A stretch of DNA of 64,000 bases from Chlorogloeopsis fritschii PCC 6912 (GCF_000317285.1 NZ_AJLN01000085.1:62001-126000); one strand, 5' to 3'. Shown: positions 48,034 to 57,777, counted from the stretch's first letter. The notes: generated by a model from the sequence alone, not told the origin. Made by a program: numbers and translations.

Positions 48034-48695
48034 TTTAGATTTGATTCTTGCTTGCCGTTCTTTGCGTATGGATACAGTTTACGTATAAAACTAAAACTCA
48101 CCTGCGCAGATTCTAACAGTTAGCTGCTGTTAATCGCTGACCAGAAAATTATCATTAGCGTATGGTTGAACGCTCCCTGGTTTTTTATGGTCAGCCTCTG
48201 TTATTTACTGCTTTGCACAACATCACTGTCATATTCATTCCAGCTACCTTGTTAAAAATGAACTTTATTTTGCTGGAACTATACCTACAAAATTTTCCTT
48301 GCACCCCCAGTAAAAATTAATAATTGACAACAGATTGGAAGTTACAGCTTTAAGAAACGCTGCCGTTTAAACCAATCTGGTAGGAAATGAACTTGTTTTT
48401 AAAGGCAACAAAATGAACGTCTATTGAGATTAAGAACCGTACCGATTCCAACCATAGACGGGCATCGTCGCAAAAATAGACTGCGTACATATAGCGTCTC
48501 GCCTTCTATAGTTGGGTAAATTTTCCCCTACTCAGACAAGTGATGATGGGGCGAAAAGAGAAACCTTTTTGCCGAGATAATCGCCAGCAATTAGCAACTT
48601 AGGGATGGCACGAAATAGCTTATCCCTGCCCCTGGTAAGAGATTGATATTTTAATAGAACAGCTATAAGCTAGCAACAAAACAGCTATTAATAGC
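48034..48695. other. gshB-ftsZ convergent gap, 662 bp
   Basis: No gene is visible. A structured segment lies at 48331-48379: outer arms cagattgg/ccaatctg around an inner aaacg/cgttt hairpin, with TTGACA just upstream (48324-48329). It could be a small RNA or a repeat remnant; nothing else supports it. Confidence 0.35.
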
Positions 48696-48696
48696 T
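48683..48696 (-). terminator. Weak terminator-like palindrome after ftsZ
   Basis: The palindrome agctattaatagct abuts the ftsZ stop; on the minus strand it is followed by gttttgttg. Weak. Confidence 0.4.
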
Positions 48697-50030
48697 TAGT
48701 TGCGTGGTGGTCGCCGATTTCGTAGGAAGTCAGGAATATCCAAAATCGATTTTTCTTTAGGCTCCGGAACTTGGGTAGGAGGATTAGCTGCTGGAGGTTG
48801 TGGCATTGGGCGTCTTGGCTGTGCGGGTTGTACTACCCGGTTTTGAGTGACGTTTGGTTGTTGTGCTGTTTGCACTTCACCTGTAAATCCAGTGGCAATA
48901 ACAGTAAGTCTAACTTCACCTTGAAGCCTGTCATCAATTACTGCTCCAAAGATAATATTGGCATTCGGATCGACGACTTCATAGATTGTTTCTGCCGCTG
49001 CATTTACCTCATGAAGAGTCAAGTCACTACCACCAGTGATATTAAAGACAACGCCTCTGGCTCCCTCAATCGAACTTTCGAGTAATGGCGAAGAAATGGC
49101 AGCGATCGCTGCTTCTCTCGCTCTCGATTTTCCAGAACCAATTCCGATTCCCATCAAAGCCGATCCCGCATCTGCCATTACTGCCCGTACATCCGCAAAG
49201 TCAACGTTGATCAAACCGGGGATCGTGATGATATCAGATATGCCTTGTACACCTTGCCGCAGCACGTCATCTGCGTAACGAAAAGCCTCCTGCATCGGAG
49301 TTTGTTCTGGGATCACTTCTAAAAGCTTATTGTTGGGGATGATAATCAACGTATCCACCCGACTTTTCAGCCCTTCAATACCTTGCTCCGCTTGACTGGT
49401 ACGACGACGCCCTTCAAAGATAAATGGACGCGTTACCACACCCACAGTGAGGGCACCCATTTCTTTCGCTACTTCTGCCACAATTGGTGCTGCTCCGGTG
49501 CCAGTTCCGCCTCCCATGCCAGCGGTGATAAACACTAAATCTGCACCTTCTAAAGCGGTTAAAATCTCATCCCGCGATTCCTCAGCAGCCTTTTGACCGA
49601 TGGCTGGATTGCCACCTGCTCCTAAACCACGGGTTAGTTTTTGTCCAATTTGCAACCGACTCGGAGCAGCTGCCAAAGTTAGAGCTTGGGCATCGGTGTT
49701 AATTGACCAAAATTCTACTCCAGATACATCAGAAGCGATCATGCGGTTAACGGCATTGCTACCACCACCACCAACACCAATCACTTTGATGTTGGCAACC
49801 CGGCCTGGAACAATGTCACCGATTCGGGTATCCTCGTTAGGAATCTTCTTGCTGTCGTTGTTTTGCCCAAAGTTCAACCCTGAGTGATTAAAGGGATTGG
49901 CAGAGTTTACTGCTAGCGAGAAAGCAGACTGTCCTGGAGACTGAGAGTTTCTATAGGTAAGCCCTTGGTTATTATCGAGTGTCATTGGATTCACAAAGGT
50001 AGATAAACGACTTTTTAAGGTGTTATTCAC
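48696..50030 (-). CDS. ftsZ: Cell division protein FtsZ
   Basis: Tubulin-like GTPase forming the division ring. The 444-aa product has an N-terminal extension of about 75 aa, usual in filamentous cyanobacteria. The GTPase core includes [13 protein letters not shown] (85-97) and the tubulin signature [10 protein letters not shown] (173-182). A proline/glutamine-rich linker leads to the conserved C-terminal tail [13 protein letters not shown] that binds division partners. The GTG at 50030 directly follows the stop of the small upstream gene; an ATG at 49985 (MTLDNNQ) matches the usual Anabaena start and may be the real one. ftsQ lies upstream in the same direction. Confidence 0.97.
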   Translation of the reverse strand: MNNTLKSRLSTFVNPMTLDNNQGLTYRNSQSPGQSAFSLAVNSANPFNHSGLNFGQNNDSKKIPNEDTRIGDIVPGRVANIKVIGVGGGGSNAVNRMIASDVSGVEFWSINTDAQALTLAAAPSRLQIGQKLTRGLGAGGNPAIGQKAAEESRDEILTALEGADLVFITAGMGGGTGTGAAPIVAEVAKEMGALTVGVVTRPFIFEGRRRTSQAEQGIEGLKSRVDTLIIIPNNKLLEVIPEQTPMQEAFRYADDVLRQGVQGISDIITIPGLINVDFADVRAVMADAGSALMGIGIGSGKSRAREAAIAAISSPLLESSIEGARGVVFNITGGSDLTLHEVNAAAETIYEVVDPNANIIFGAVIDDRLQGEVRLTVIATGFTGEVQTAQQPNVTQNRVVQPAQPRRPMPQPPAANPPTQVPEPKEKSILDIPDFLRNRRPPRN

Positions 50031-50366
50031 CTAAGAGTCAACTATAGTTTGACGCTGCCACAACTTGTAGCATTGTTCTTTCTTGTTCTCACTAATTCCA
50101 ACCCTTTCAGGATTGGAGGCGCGAAAATTTGCGATGAGTTCGGCGATCGAAGCACCTGTTTGACCAGCTAATTCTAGAGAAGTATACCCATATTTAGCTA
50201 AAATTGACCTGTATAACTCCCACTGGTGATTAATATATTCACTGCTTTTTTGCTGATTTTGCTCGGTATGCCTTTGGTAATCCCAATAACATCTTCTTTT
50301 TGCTACTGGTAATTTATATGGCTCATTAATTTTACAGTTGTTGATGTTGTTTTTTTCTTTACTCAC
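50031..50366 (-). CDS. Small basic protein of unknown function upstream of ftsZ
   Basis: A 111-aa hydrophilic protein. It has no signal, no membrane segment and no recognised domain. Features are KRRCYWDYQRHTEQNQQ, WELYRSILAKYGYTSLELAG and a C-terminal KLWQRQTIVDS. Its stop codon is immediately followed by the possible GTG start of ftsZ, so translation could be coupled. Composition (Asn, Gln, Lys) looks like a real but lineage-specific gene. Confidence 0.5.
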   Translation of the reverse strand: MSKEKNNINNCKINEPYKLPVAKRRCYWDYQRHTEQNQQKSSEYINHQWELYRSILAKYGYTSLELAGQTGASIAELIANFRASNPERVGISENKKEQCYKLWQRQTIVDS

Positions 50367-51031
50367 AACAATTACTAGTGTTTTTTGTATAAAAGTATGA
50401 GAAAATAACTAAATTGGAAGCTATTACGAAGTAACTTTTACGGCTTTTAAATTTTACTCGTAATATTTTAGTTTCTCTTTATACATTTATCACAGTACAA
50501 AGTATTTCAGCACTTAATAGCTAATTGTATTACTTGTAAATGATATGTTACTTGCTAAGACACGCCAATATGCATCTTGCCTGTCTTAATAATATGTTCA
50601 ATCGGATTCCTGATTGAAGATAATTGCAACTTAAAAATACAGAACTTTTTTTATATTTACCTACCCTTGAGCTAGAGAAACAAAAAAGTAATTCGATTTG
50701 GTATTTAATACCCGATTAATTGTGGTTTAATTTACCTTGCTTGCGCCTGAAGTTGTTTAAACATAAGACCTTGAATGCTCATGTCGGTTTTCTATACACA
50801 TTGAACAGGGTCATAAAGTTGCATCCTATCAGTGAGATCTTAGGGTAAAAACACAGGAGCTTTTTCTGTCAAATTAGAGATGTTTTGTGATTATTCTTCA
50901 CTATTCTAATTAGAAGTTAGTGCTGATTATTGCATGGAGTGCGATAAAAGTAAAAGTAATAAATAAGATTCATCAGCATAAAACTTCTTTATTAATCAGA
51001 AACCTTTTGTACATTAAAAATACAAATGTTT
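50367..51031. other. Gap between ftsQ and the ftsZ unit, 665 bp
   Basis: AT-rich, no gene seen. It presumably holds ftsZ promoters. A dyad gtaaatgatatgttac lies near 50536-50551, but its spacing (GTA-N10-TAC) does not fit an NtcA site. Confidence 0.35.
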
Positions 51032-51877
51032 TTAGGGAGTCTTGGAATTAATTTTCCTTTGAGTTTGGTTCATTTGTACTATTGGATGGTCTGGATTTTT
51101 CAGATCTATGTAATCTATTTGATTGGGACTAAGTTGTAAGGGTAAATGACGCATCTGAGCAAGTAATTTGATTTGTTCAGGTAATCGGGAGGTGGGAACA
51201 CCAAAATGTACCTTACCTATTTCGGTTTTCAAAATTAAATTTGTTGGATCTCGCCAATCAATTTCTATTACCTTCACAGTAGATTGACTTGTTGCTTGAT
51301 ATAGTTGAGTCCAGTAAGGACGGTATTGTTCTGGTGAGCCGATTACTTTTAAAGTTGGTACTTTAACTGTGGAATTCAGTGAATTAAATTGTTCTAAAGG
51401 CATCAATACTCCATTAGCGTCTAGTAAACCCACAGATACTTTTTTGTTACCATTACCACTATTTGTCTGTTCTCGATGCATTTGTGCGACTGCTACAGGT
51501 ATTCTTTCGTGAACTTGCACTATTAATCCGGGAGGAAAAAGACGACGAGTGACGATCGCTTTTGCAATAGTCGGTTGTTGCTGCAATGCAGAGGCAATTC
51601 GAGATGGTTGAATCCGCCATAAAGACTGGGGATAAGAAAGCTTCAAAAGAGACTCAATTGCCTGATCCGAAAGTAATTGATTGCCTGAAATTACAATATC
51701 TTTGGGATTTTTGAGAACCCAAATCGGTTGAAGCGTTACCCACAGCAAACTACTTGCCAAACCCGTAACGGCAAGGGTTCGCCAAATAGCTTGAAAAATT
51801 TTTGTCTGTCGCTTTTGACGTAATTTTTTACGTCTTCCTGCTAGAAGTTTACGGGAAACTGATGCTATGCCAGCCAT
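51032..51877 (-). CDS. ftsQ: Cell division protein FtsQ/DivIB
   Basis: A 281-aa bitopic division protein linking early and late divisome parts. It has a basic cytoplasmic tail (1-30), one membrane segment (about 31-48), and a periplasmic POTRA domain with IVISGNQLLSDQAIESLL, then ATVTRRLFPPGLIVQVHER-like strands, then the beta domain. The gene order ftsQ-(small gene)-ftsZ is typical of cyanobacteria; murC/murB are presumably elsewhere. Confidence 0.9.
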   Translation of the reverse strand: MAGIASVSRKLLAGRRKKLRQKRQTKIFQAIWRTLAVTGLASSLLWVTLQPIWVLKNPKDIVISGNQLLSDQAIESLLKLSYPQSLWRIQPSRIASALQQQPTIAKAIVTRRLFPPGLIVQVHERIPVAVAQMHREQTNSGNGNKKVSVGLLDANGVLMPLEQFNSLNSTVKVPTLKVIGSPEQYRPYWTQLYQATSQSTVKVIEIDWRDPTNLILKTEIGKVHFGVPTSRLPEQIKLLAQMRHLPLQLSPNQIDYIDLKNPDHPIVQMNQTQRKINSKTP

Positions 51878-52404
51878 TCAAACCTCTTCCACACTTTATT
51901 CCAAATCGTTAATTATGCTCCTGTTATTCAGTAATCGCAGAAAACCTGCCTGCTGACTTGGAGATATCTTCTTCAAGATTTGTTTTGATGTAGTAACACT
52001 TTACAGCAACCAAACAAGGATTGTGGCACTGAGATTATTCACTATTCAAGTTTGCGGTGCTTATTCTGAATAGAATTTAGCTTTATTGCTGTAGGGTAAC
52101 AGCCATCGTTTCACAAAATGGCTATACCTAAAGTATTGACAAATCAGATGTAACTATGACAACTTCCCTCTAACAGGCAAAATGGAGGGAAGTGCGACAT
52201 CAATTATACTCCGATTTAAAATTTGTCAAGAAAGTACTGCCTACAAAAAAGTACTTAGAAAAACTGCTAGTGCGTGGTTGCAACTGGGTAAGTAATTATC
52301 TTTGGTACAACCGCAATATAGAACAGTGCGATCGCACGCGTTGTGATGGTGTTACCACCCAGCGCTAATTCTCAATTAAAAGGTAAAGGTGAGGAAAAGC
52401 TATA
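51878..52404. other. 527-bp gap upstream of ftsQ
   Basis: No gene is visible. A perfect gtgcgatcgcac palindrome (HIP1 core) lies at about 52326-52337. Otherwise nothing is recognisable. Confidence 0.3.
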
Positions 52405-52743
52405 TTATTCGCTGATTCCGTCGCTTCCCCACTCCTCCTCAAAGGCTACTTGTTGTGGCAAATTTGTTAAAAATTCTTGCAGCCTCATGCGCTCGATATA
52501 AGGCCATCCACCTTCAGACTCAATATCTTTTAACAGTGAGTAAAGTGCCTGACGATTATTAGGCAAACTTTCTTGAAAAGCTCCATCTCGGATCTCTCGG
52601 TGTAGTCGTTCCAACTGCCGCAGTAAAGCTAGAAGAGCTATAGTATCCCCTTGACAAAATTGCACTGCGTTATGTACTTCCGTTGCAATATCTTGCAGCT
52701 TGCCAGATAATTTCTCTGGCTCAAAAATTCTGCCGTTTTTCAT
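52405..52743 (-). CDS. Conserved hypothetical helical protein
   Basis: A 112-aa soluble, helical, acidic protein. No named family is recognised. Features are LLALLRQLERLHREIRDGAF, the central ESLPNNRQALYSLLKDIE, and GGWPYIERMRLQEFL; it ends EEEWGSDGISE. The pattern resembles small conserved cyanobacterial proteins. It stands alone, with 546 bp to psbO. Confidence 0.6.
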   Translation of the reverse strand: MKNGRIFEPEKLSGKLQDIATEVHNAVQFCQGDTIALLALLRQLERLHREIRDGAFQESLPNNRQALYSLLKDIESEGGWPYIERMRLQEFLTNLPQQVAFEEEWGSDGISE

Positions 52744-52851
52744 GCCACCTTATGTAAATGAGGTCTAAATAAATTTACTGGAGATTTTTGACTTTCTTTT
52801 GTTCGCCATTGAACCTAATTTTGTCAAAGTAGGCTGTAACCGCATTTGTAC

Positions 52852-53034
52852 CTAAAGCCTATTGCTGTGATTGATGAGCAAGAGGGGATTAGGTTTGGTA
52901 GAGTTATTAATTAGTTCAATGCGATCCCAGCATTCTTGACAAATATTAGAGCGCTTTGATTTTGAGTTTAAAAAAATCGTATGATCTGGCTGATCTCCCC
53001 ATAACAAAATGGGCTGTATATAGTGGCGACACAT
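52852..53034 (-). CDS. Possible small Cys-rich protein or gene fragment
   Basis: A 60-aa frame with protein-like composition: QPILLWGDQPDHTIFLNS, then ICQECWDRIELI. The Cys/His pairs (C2, H4, C36, C39) would suit a small zinc site. No ribosome-binding site is seen and no family is recognised, so it may be a remnant. It occupies part of the psbO upstream region. Confidence 0.35.
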   Translation of the reverse strand: MCRHYIQPILLWGDQPDHTIFLNSKSKRSNICQECWDRIELINNSTKPNPLLLINHSNRL

Positions 53035-53289
53035 ACGTCACGCAGAACGACAAAGGTTATACCACAAAGGTAAACCAGCTAGCAGCACTTACGGGACATC
53101 TGGAAGCTGTCCAAAAAAGTTGCAGCAACGGCAATTATAACCGTTCTCAACTTGGGGCAGGCGTTCGGAAGTCCACGCTTGTATCCTCCTGCGAGGTATC
53201 TGTTTGCGTCCCTGTGTGTGCTGGGGCGTACTTATTCATACGCCCAAACTAAAACCATTAAATATTCATTTTTGACACTGAGGTTGACC

Positions 53290-54123
53290 ATGAGGTTTCG
53301 CGCTGTAATTGTTGCACTCTTGGCTTTGTGCTTGGGAGTACTAACTGCTTGTAGTGAAGGCCCTGCGGCTGGTAGTACAGATTTACTTACCTACGATCAA
53401 ATTAAAGGCACTGGCTTGGCTAACAAGTGCCCTCAACTGACAGAAACAAGTCGCGGCTCGATTCCTGTTGATGCCGGGCAATCCTACATCATAAAAGAAC
53501 TTTGTTTAGAACCAACCCAATTCTTTGTGAAAGGAGAACCTACTAACAAACGGCAAAAACCACAATATATTGCTGGCAAATTATTGACTCGTAAAACCTA
53601 CTCACTCGATCAGATCCAAGGGGATCTGAAGGTGAACCCAGATGGTAGCCTTACTTTTGTGGAAAAAGATGGCTTTGACTTCCAAGCTGCTACCGTTAAA
53701 CTGCCTGGTGGTGAAATGGTGCCTTTCTTGTTTACAGTCAAAGGTTTGGTTGCTCAATCACAACCTGGCATGACTAGCATTAACACTTCCACGGATTTTG
53801 AAGGTTCTTTCAGAGTTCCTTCCTATCGTGGTGCTACCTTCCTCGATCCCAAAGGACGTGGTGTTGCTAGCGGTTATGACAATGCTGTAGCTCTTCCTGC
53901 CCAATCTGATGAAGAACAACTCCTTCGCGCCAATGTCAAGCGTGCTGATGTGCTTGAAGGTAAGATTTCCCTATCTATCGCCAAAGTAGATAGTGCGACT
54001 GGTGAGATTGCAGGTACTTTTGAGAGCGAACAGCCCTCCGATACCGATCTAGGTGCTGACGAGCCAGAAGAAGTCAAAGTTCGTGGCATTTTCTACGCTC
54101 GTGTTGAACCAGCTCGTGCCTAA
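53290..54123 (+). CDS. psbO: Photosystem II manganese-stabilizing protein PsbO
   Basis: Extrinsic 33-kDa protein that stabilises the oxygen-evolving Mn cluster in the thylakoid lumen. The 277-aa product starts at the ATG at 53290; the longer open frame to 53152 is rejected because the signal peptide starts here. The body has DLLTYDQIKGTGLANKCPQL, the disulfide cysteine pair (LANKC and IKELC), GGEMVPFLFTVKGLVAQSQ, SYRGATFLDPKGRG and the RGIFYARVEP end. The signal ends LGVLTAC, a lipobox with C21, so it may be lipid-anchored. A strong terminator follows. Confidence 0.97.
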   Translation: MRFRAVIVALLALCLGVLTACSEGPAAGSTDLLTYDQIKGTGLANKCPQLTETSRGSIPVDAGQSYIIKELCLEPTQFFVKGEPTNKRQKPQYIAGKLLTRKTYSLDQIQGDLKVNPDGSLTFVEKDGFDFQAATVKLPGGEMVPFLFTVKGLVAQSQPGMTSINTSTDFEGSFRVPSYRGATFLDPKGRGVASGYDNAVALPAQSDEEQLLRANVKRADVLEGKISLSIAKVDSATGEIAGTFESEQPSDTDLGADEPEEVKVRGIFYARVEPARA

Positions 54124-54186
54124 ATTCTTTTGAGTGCAGCAACTTACTGCTACTCAAGACTGTATTTTTCACTGTAAAGGCGATCG

Positions 54187-54240
54187 CTACCCCTTGTCTT
54201 CCTTGCAAACGTTTTGAAGGAGATTGAGGGGTAGTTTTTT
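54187..54240 (+). terminator. Intrinsic terminator after psbO
   Basis: A long hairpin with outer stem ctacccct/aggggtag and inner tcttcctt/gaaggaga pairing is followed by six Ts. Confidence 0.85.
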
Positions 54241-54254
54241 ACTTTTGAGCATTG

Positions 54255-54450
54255 CCATCCGGTAATTGGGGATTGGGTGTTAGGGATTGGGTATTGGGCT
54301 TCCGCCGTGAGCCTCAGCCGAACGATACTGGTGATTGGGTATTGGGGATTAGGTACTAGGATTTCTTAATTCCTAGTCCCTAGTCCCTAGTCCCTAGTCC
54401 CCTGTCCCCTGTCACCTGTCACCTATCCCCTAATCCCTAGCCCCCACCCC
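54255..54450. repeat. Heptamer tandem repeats with a GC-rich insert
   Basis: Runs of ggattgggtattggg type (54268-54299) and of ccctagt repeated about four times (about 54371-54402) are followed by cccctgt/cacctgt variants. At about 54299-54330 a non-repeat segment (cttccgccgtgagcctcag) interrupts the tandem array. This fills most of the 419-bp gap before the next gene. Confidence 0.7.
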
Positions 54451-54542
54451 TAACTCTGTAAAAATAGCACTGATACCGCAAAAATATATCGGAGATTTGG
54501 GCATCCTAAAAATCAGAAGCCAAGTATTTTTATGTACTCACC

Positions 54543-55319
54543 ATGTCAACTTTTATATTTATTGCCCAATCACCTGGAACAAAGACAAAAAAGATTTCTC
54601 AGCAAGTTCCCGCAAGCGAATCACAATTACCGCCGATATTGGTAGCTACTAGTGGGGGTTTAGCCTTACTTGTGATTGCTTTGATTATCTTTGGTAATAT
54701 CCAAATAAATAAGCTTAAGAAAAAAATTAAATTTGAACAATTTCGGGCACGGGAAATAGAGAAAAAGTTTAAATTAGCTTTGGAAACGATCCGCAAAATG
54801 GAGACTAATCCCGATTTAATCAACTCACGGGAATTTAACCTAGATTATCTGCGAATGCGGATGTCAGAAGAGGTATTTCATTTTGCTATTGTTAATCAAA
54901 TTAAAATCAAAATTAAAGACAAAATTTCTCAAGCACTGCGCCCCAATCAAGCTCAACAAGGGGTAGTGGGCATTGCCAGTAATGCCGGGAGGCAGGTGGA
55001 TGAAATGTTTGACGTTGAGTATGAAACTGGCAATGCACCAAATATTACAAAGCGAGTCTTGTTTCGCGTTCAAATCCGATTAATGAAGTTACCAACCCAA
55101 CCCACGTCTGCCACAATTAGCCAAATTATAGACTGTATTGAAACTTATCTTAGTCCTATAGACGAGGAAGATAATTGGCAACCGACGATTCAAGGCAGGG
55201 TTGCCTATATGCATTGGGATCAAAAGGCTAAACCCACTCCTTTGTTAGTACTAGAGCAGTCGAATGAAGGTGTAAATGTAACTTTCCGTACTAGCCGTCA
55301 ACCAAACTCTCTAAAATAA
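54543..55319 (+). CDS. Membrane-anchored coiled-coil protein, unknown function
   Basis: A 258-aa protein with one membrane segment (about 29-50), a charged coiled coil (about 53-90), then a soluble alpha/beta domain with HFAIVNQIKIKIKDKISQAL, FDVEYETG, RVLFRVQIRLMK and a VAYMHWDQ strand near the end. It may be a conserved cyanobacterial protein; no named domain is recognised. It is convergent with devA. Confidence 0.6.
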   Translation: MSTFIFIAQSPGTKTKKISQQVPASESQLPPILVATSGGLALLVIALIIFGNIQINKLKKKIKFEQFRAREIEKKFKLALETIRKMETNPDLINSREFNLDYLRMRMSEEVFHFAIVNQIKIKIKDKISQALRPNQAQQGVVGIASNAGRQVDEMFDVEYETGNAPNITKRVLFRVQIRLMKLPTQPTSATISQIIDCIETYLSPIDEEDNWQPTIQGRVAYMHWDQKAKPTPLLVLEQSNEGVNVTFRTSRQPNSLK

Positions 55320-55492
55320 GTAGTTGGACAAAATAAAATTCATTCGTGGAGACAGTGTTGGGGAACGGGGAATAGGGAATAAGGAGACAAGCAGGGGAGC
55401 TTCAGGGACAGAGGAGAACAACCAGCTACTAACCACTAACTAATGACTAATGGCAACCTTAACTAGTTAACTTGGATTTGTACCGATCAGAG

Positions 55493-56203
55493 TTATAACT
55501 TTCTTTCTACTGCACTATGGGATTGACGGACTAAAATACCATCTTCCATTTCTACGATGCGATCGGCTATATCCAAAATCCGGTTGTCGTGAGTTACTAA
55601 CAATATCGAAGTTCCCTTTTCTTTGGCAAGATGCTGCATGATTTCTACTACATCTCGCCCTGATTGTTTATCTAAAGCTGCTGTGGGTTCGTCTGCTAAA
55701 ACCAATGGAGGATTATTTACCAAAGCACGAGCGATCGCAATCCTTTGTTTTTGTCCGCCAGAAAGACTATCAGGATAGTAATTAACTCTTTGTCCTAAAC
55801 CAACCGCTCTGAGAATCCCTTCTGCTTTAGCAATCGCTTCTTGCTGAGAAATATGTTTATTTAGTTCTACCGCCATTTGTACATTTTGCCTAGCGGTTAA
55901 GAACTCTAATAAGTTGTGAGCTTGAAAAATATAACCAATATTGCGCCGCAGGCTAACTAGTTTTGCTTGACTAGCTCTATATAGCTCTTCACCTAGAAAT
56001 TTTAAACTACCTTCTTGTACAGATCGTAAACCACCAATCAAGCTTAGTAAAGTTGTTTTACCAGAACCTGATGGGCCTGTCATAATTACAATTTCTCCTG
56101 AATAAATTTCCAGGTTTATATCAAATAAAATTTGTCTCCTCAATGCACCTTTACCATAGTAGTGATTGAGATGTTTAATTGAAATTACAGGTTCTCTTTT
56201 CAT
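55493..56203 (-). CDS. devA: DevA-type ABC exporter ATPase
   Basis: A 236-aa ATP-binding subunit of a DevBCA exporter (MacB-like class). It has Walker A GPSGSGKTT, Q-loop IFQAHNLL, signature LSGGQKQRIAIA, Walker B LVLADEPTAALD and an H-loop in VTHDNRI. It powers the inner-membrane permease DevC, with DevB as adaptor and TolC/HgdD as outer channel, to export glycolipid for the heterocyst laminated layer. It is separated from devC by 332 bp containing two MITEs, which is unusual for this operon. Confidence 0.88.
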   Translation of the reverse strand: MKREPVISIKHLNHYYGKGALRRQILFDINLEIYSGEIVIMTGPSGSGKTTLLSLIGGLRSVQEGSLKFLGEELYRASQAKLVSLRRNIGYIFQAHNLLEFLTARQNVQMAVELNKHISQQEAIAKAEGILRAVGLGQRVNYYPDSLSGGQKQRIAIARALVNNPPLVLADEPTAALDKQSGRDVVEIMQHLAKEKGTSILLVTHDNRILDIADRIVEMEDGILVRQSHSAVERKL

Positions 56204-56245
56204 AGATAGTGTTTAGTGGTTAGTAGATAGTGGTTAGTAGTTAGC

Positions 56246-56337
56246 AGGACTTACGCACGAGTTACGGAATAATTAACCGCAGAGAACGCAGAGTACACGG
56301 AGAAAAGAGGGTTTTAGAGGAATTTTGCGTAAGTTCT
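56246..56337 (+). mobile_element. MITE with GGACTTACGCA terminal repeats, copy 2
   Basis: A 92-bp relative of 21263-21346, with the same terminal repeats and an interior containing accgcagagaacgcagag. It abuts the element at 56337-56410. Both sit between devC and devA. Confidence 0.75.
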
Positions 56338-56410
56338 AGTAGGAGCGGGTTTTATTTACAGGTATTCGTAATCATGAGAAAGATTTTGTTCCAACCCGTC
56401 CGTACAGTAG
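56337..56410 (-). mobile_element. Small palindromic element (copy D), no insert
   Basis: The ends tagtaggagcgggtttt and caacccgtccgtacagta match copies A-C; the core differs. About 74 bp. It lies directly next to the MITE at 56246-56337 in the devC-devA gap. Confidence 0.65.
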
Positions 56411-56535
56411 TAAGTAGAGGTGTGTTTATTATTTCCTAAATGTGCCTATACAGTATATTTAGATGTTCTTAATTTCATAAAAATTCAAATTCTTAATTTG
56501 ATTAATCAGAGAGATTTTCATAATTTATAATTCAT

Positions 56536-57693
56536 TTAAAAAATGTCTGCGGGGTCAGCGGAGCGGAGTTTTCTGACGGCAATTGCACCAGAAATAAAAC
56601 ACATAATAATCGTTAAAAGTAGCACTTGTATTGCTCGTGCAAAACTCATAAAAACTGGTAGTAGTGTTGCTTCTCTAGCCTTTTGATATAAAAATAGAGC
56701 AAAAGCAAATCCTGGCAGATATCCTAAAATTGCCAAAATTAAAGCTTCTTGTAAAATTACTACTAAAAAATATTTTTGTGCGTAACCGATAGCTTTGAGA
56801 GTTGCATACTCAACTAGATGATCTGCCACCTCAGTATAGAGAATTTGATAAACAATCACGGTTCCGACAATAAAACCCATGATTGTACCCAAAGTGAAAA
56901 TAAATCCTATCGCTGTACTACTTGCCCAGAACTGTCTTTCTTTATCAATAAATTCTTGTTTAGTTAAAACTTTGACATCTTGTTGTAAATATTTTCTCAA
57001 ATCTTTAGCAACTGCTTCTACGTTTGCTCCTGGTTTTAATCTAATCAGTCCAATACTAATTAATCCTTTTTGTCGAATTGGGAAGAGGCGCAGGAAATTA
57101 ACATCACTAGTAATCAAGTTACCATCTGCACCAAAAGATGCACCTAAAGTAAATAATCCTCCTACTTTTATCAGTCTCCTTTGAACTTCTGCGGTGACAA
57201 TTTTACCTTGAGCAAATTCAGCAACAATTGGGCCATATTCCTGTCGAGAAGCTCTATCATATAACACTACGTCAGGTATTTTTATACTATCTAGGTTCTG
57301 CTCTAATCCAGGTATGTTTAATATATTAGATGTTGGATTAATACCAACAACAAGAAGATTGCGAGGAATTCCTGTAACGGGATTTTTCCAGCTAGTATAG
57401 TCTAAATATATAGGGTGTACTGATTTTACTGCTGGTAAATCTAAAGCTCGATATAGCCGTCGTTGAGAAAAAGGCTTTAAAGATAAAAGAGCGCTAGATT
57501 GGGGACTAAGAAGAACGATGTCACCTTGTAAGCTGTTATGGAATCTAACATTACTGTAATACAAAGAATCTCGAAAACCAAGTTGCATAAACATGAGAAT
57601 ATCAGCAAATGCAATTCCTGCTAAGGCTACAGCTAGACGTGTTTTTTCTCGCTTTAATTGTAACCATGCTAGAGGAAGTTTACCGCCAAACAT
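56536..57693 (-). CDS. devC: DevC-type ABC exporter permease
   Basis: A 385-aa permease with an N-terminal membrane segment (about 16-38), a large periplasmic domain (about 40-250) and three C-terminal membrane segments (about 262-370), the MacB/FtsX-type topology. Starts MFGGKLPLAWLQLKREKTRLAVALAGIAF, the DevC pattern, and ends RKLRSADPADIF. It works with DevA and DevB. It is 84 bp downstream of devB. Confidence 0.9.
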   Translation of the reverse strand: MFGGKLPLAWLQLKREKTRLAVALAGIAFADILMFMQLGFRDSLYYSNVRFHNSLQGDIVLLSPQSSALLSLKPFSQRRLYRALDLPAVKSVHPIYLDYTSWKNPVTGIPRNLLVVGINPTSNILNIPGLEQNLDSIKIPDVVLYDRASRQEYGPIVAEFAQGKIVTAEVQRRLIKVGGLFTLGASFGADGNLITSDVNFLRLFPIRQKGLISIGLIRLKPGANVEAVAKDLRKYLQQDVKVLTKQEFIDKERQFWASSTAIGFIFTLGTIMGFIVGTVIVYQILYTEVADHLVEYATLKAIGYAQKYFLVVILQEALILAILGYLPGFAFALFLYQKAREATLLPVFMSFARAIQVLLLTIIMCFISGAIAVRKLRSADPADIF

Positions 57694-57777
57694 TATCTTT
57701 ATCTCCCAAAAATTTGAAAAAAATTATAAGTTTATAACGATGAATTAGACACGAATTATTATTTGAAAATTCGTGAT

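Noticed and set aside
50536-50551. Possible NtcA site upstream of ftsZ
   Set aside because: Spacing is GTA-N10-TAC, not N8, and no TAN3T is placed correctly.
52956-53252. 98-codon plus-strand frame before psbO
   Set aside because: Composition is not protein-like and it overlaps the reverse small Cys frame and the psbO leader.
53152-53289. 46-codon N-terminal extension of psbO
   Set aside because: The signal peptide begins at the ATG at 53290; the extension has no PsbO-like content.
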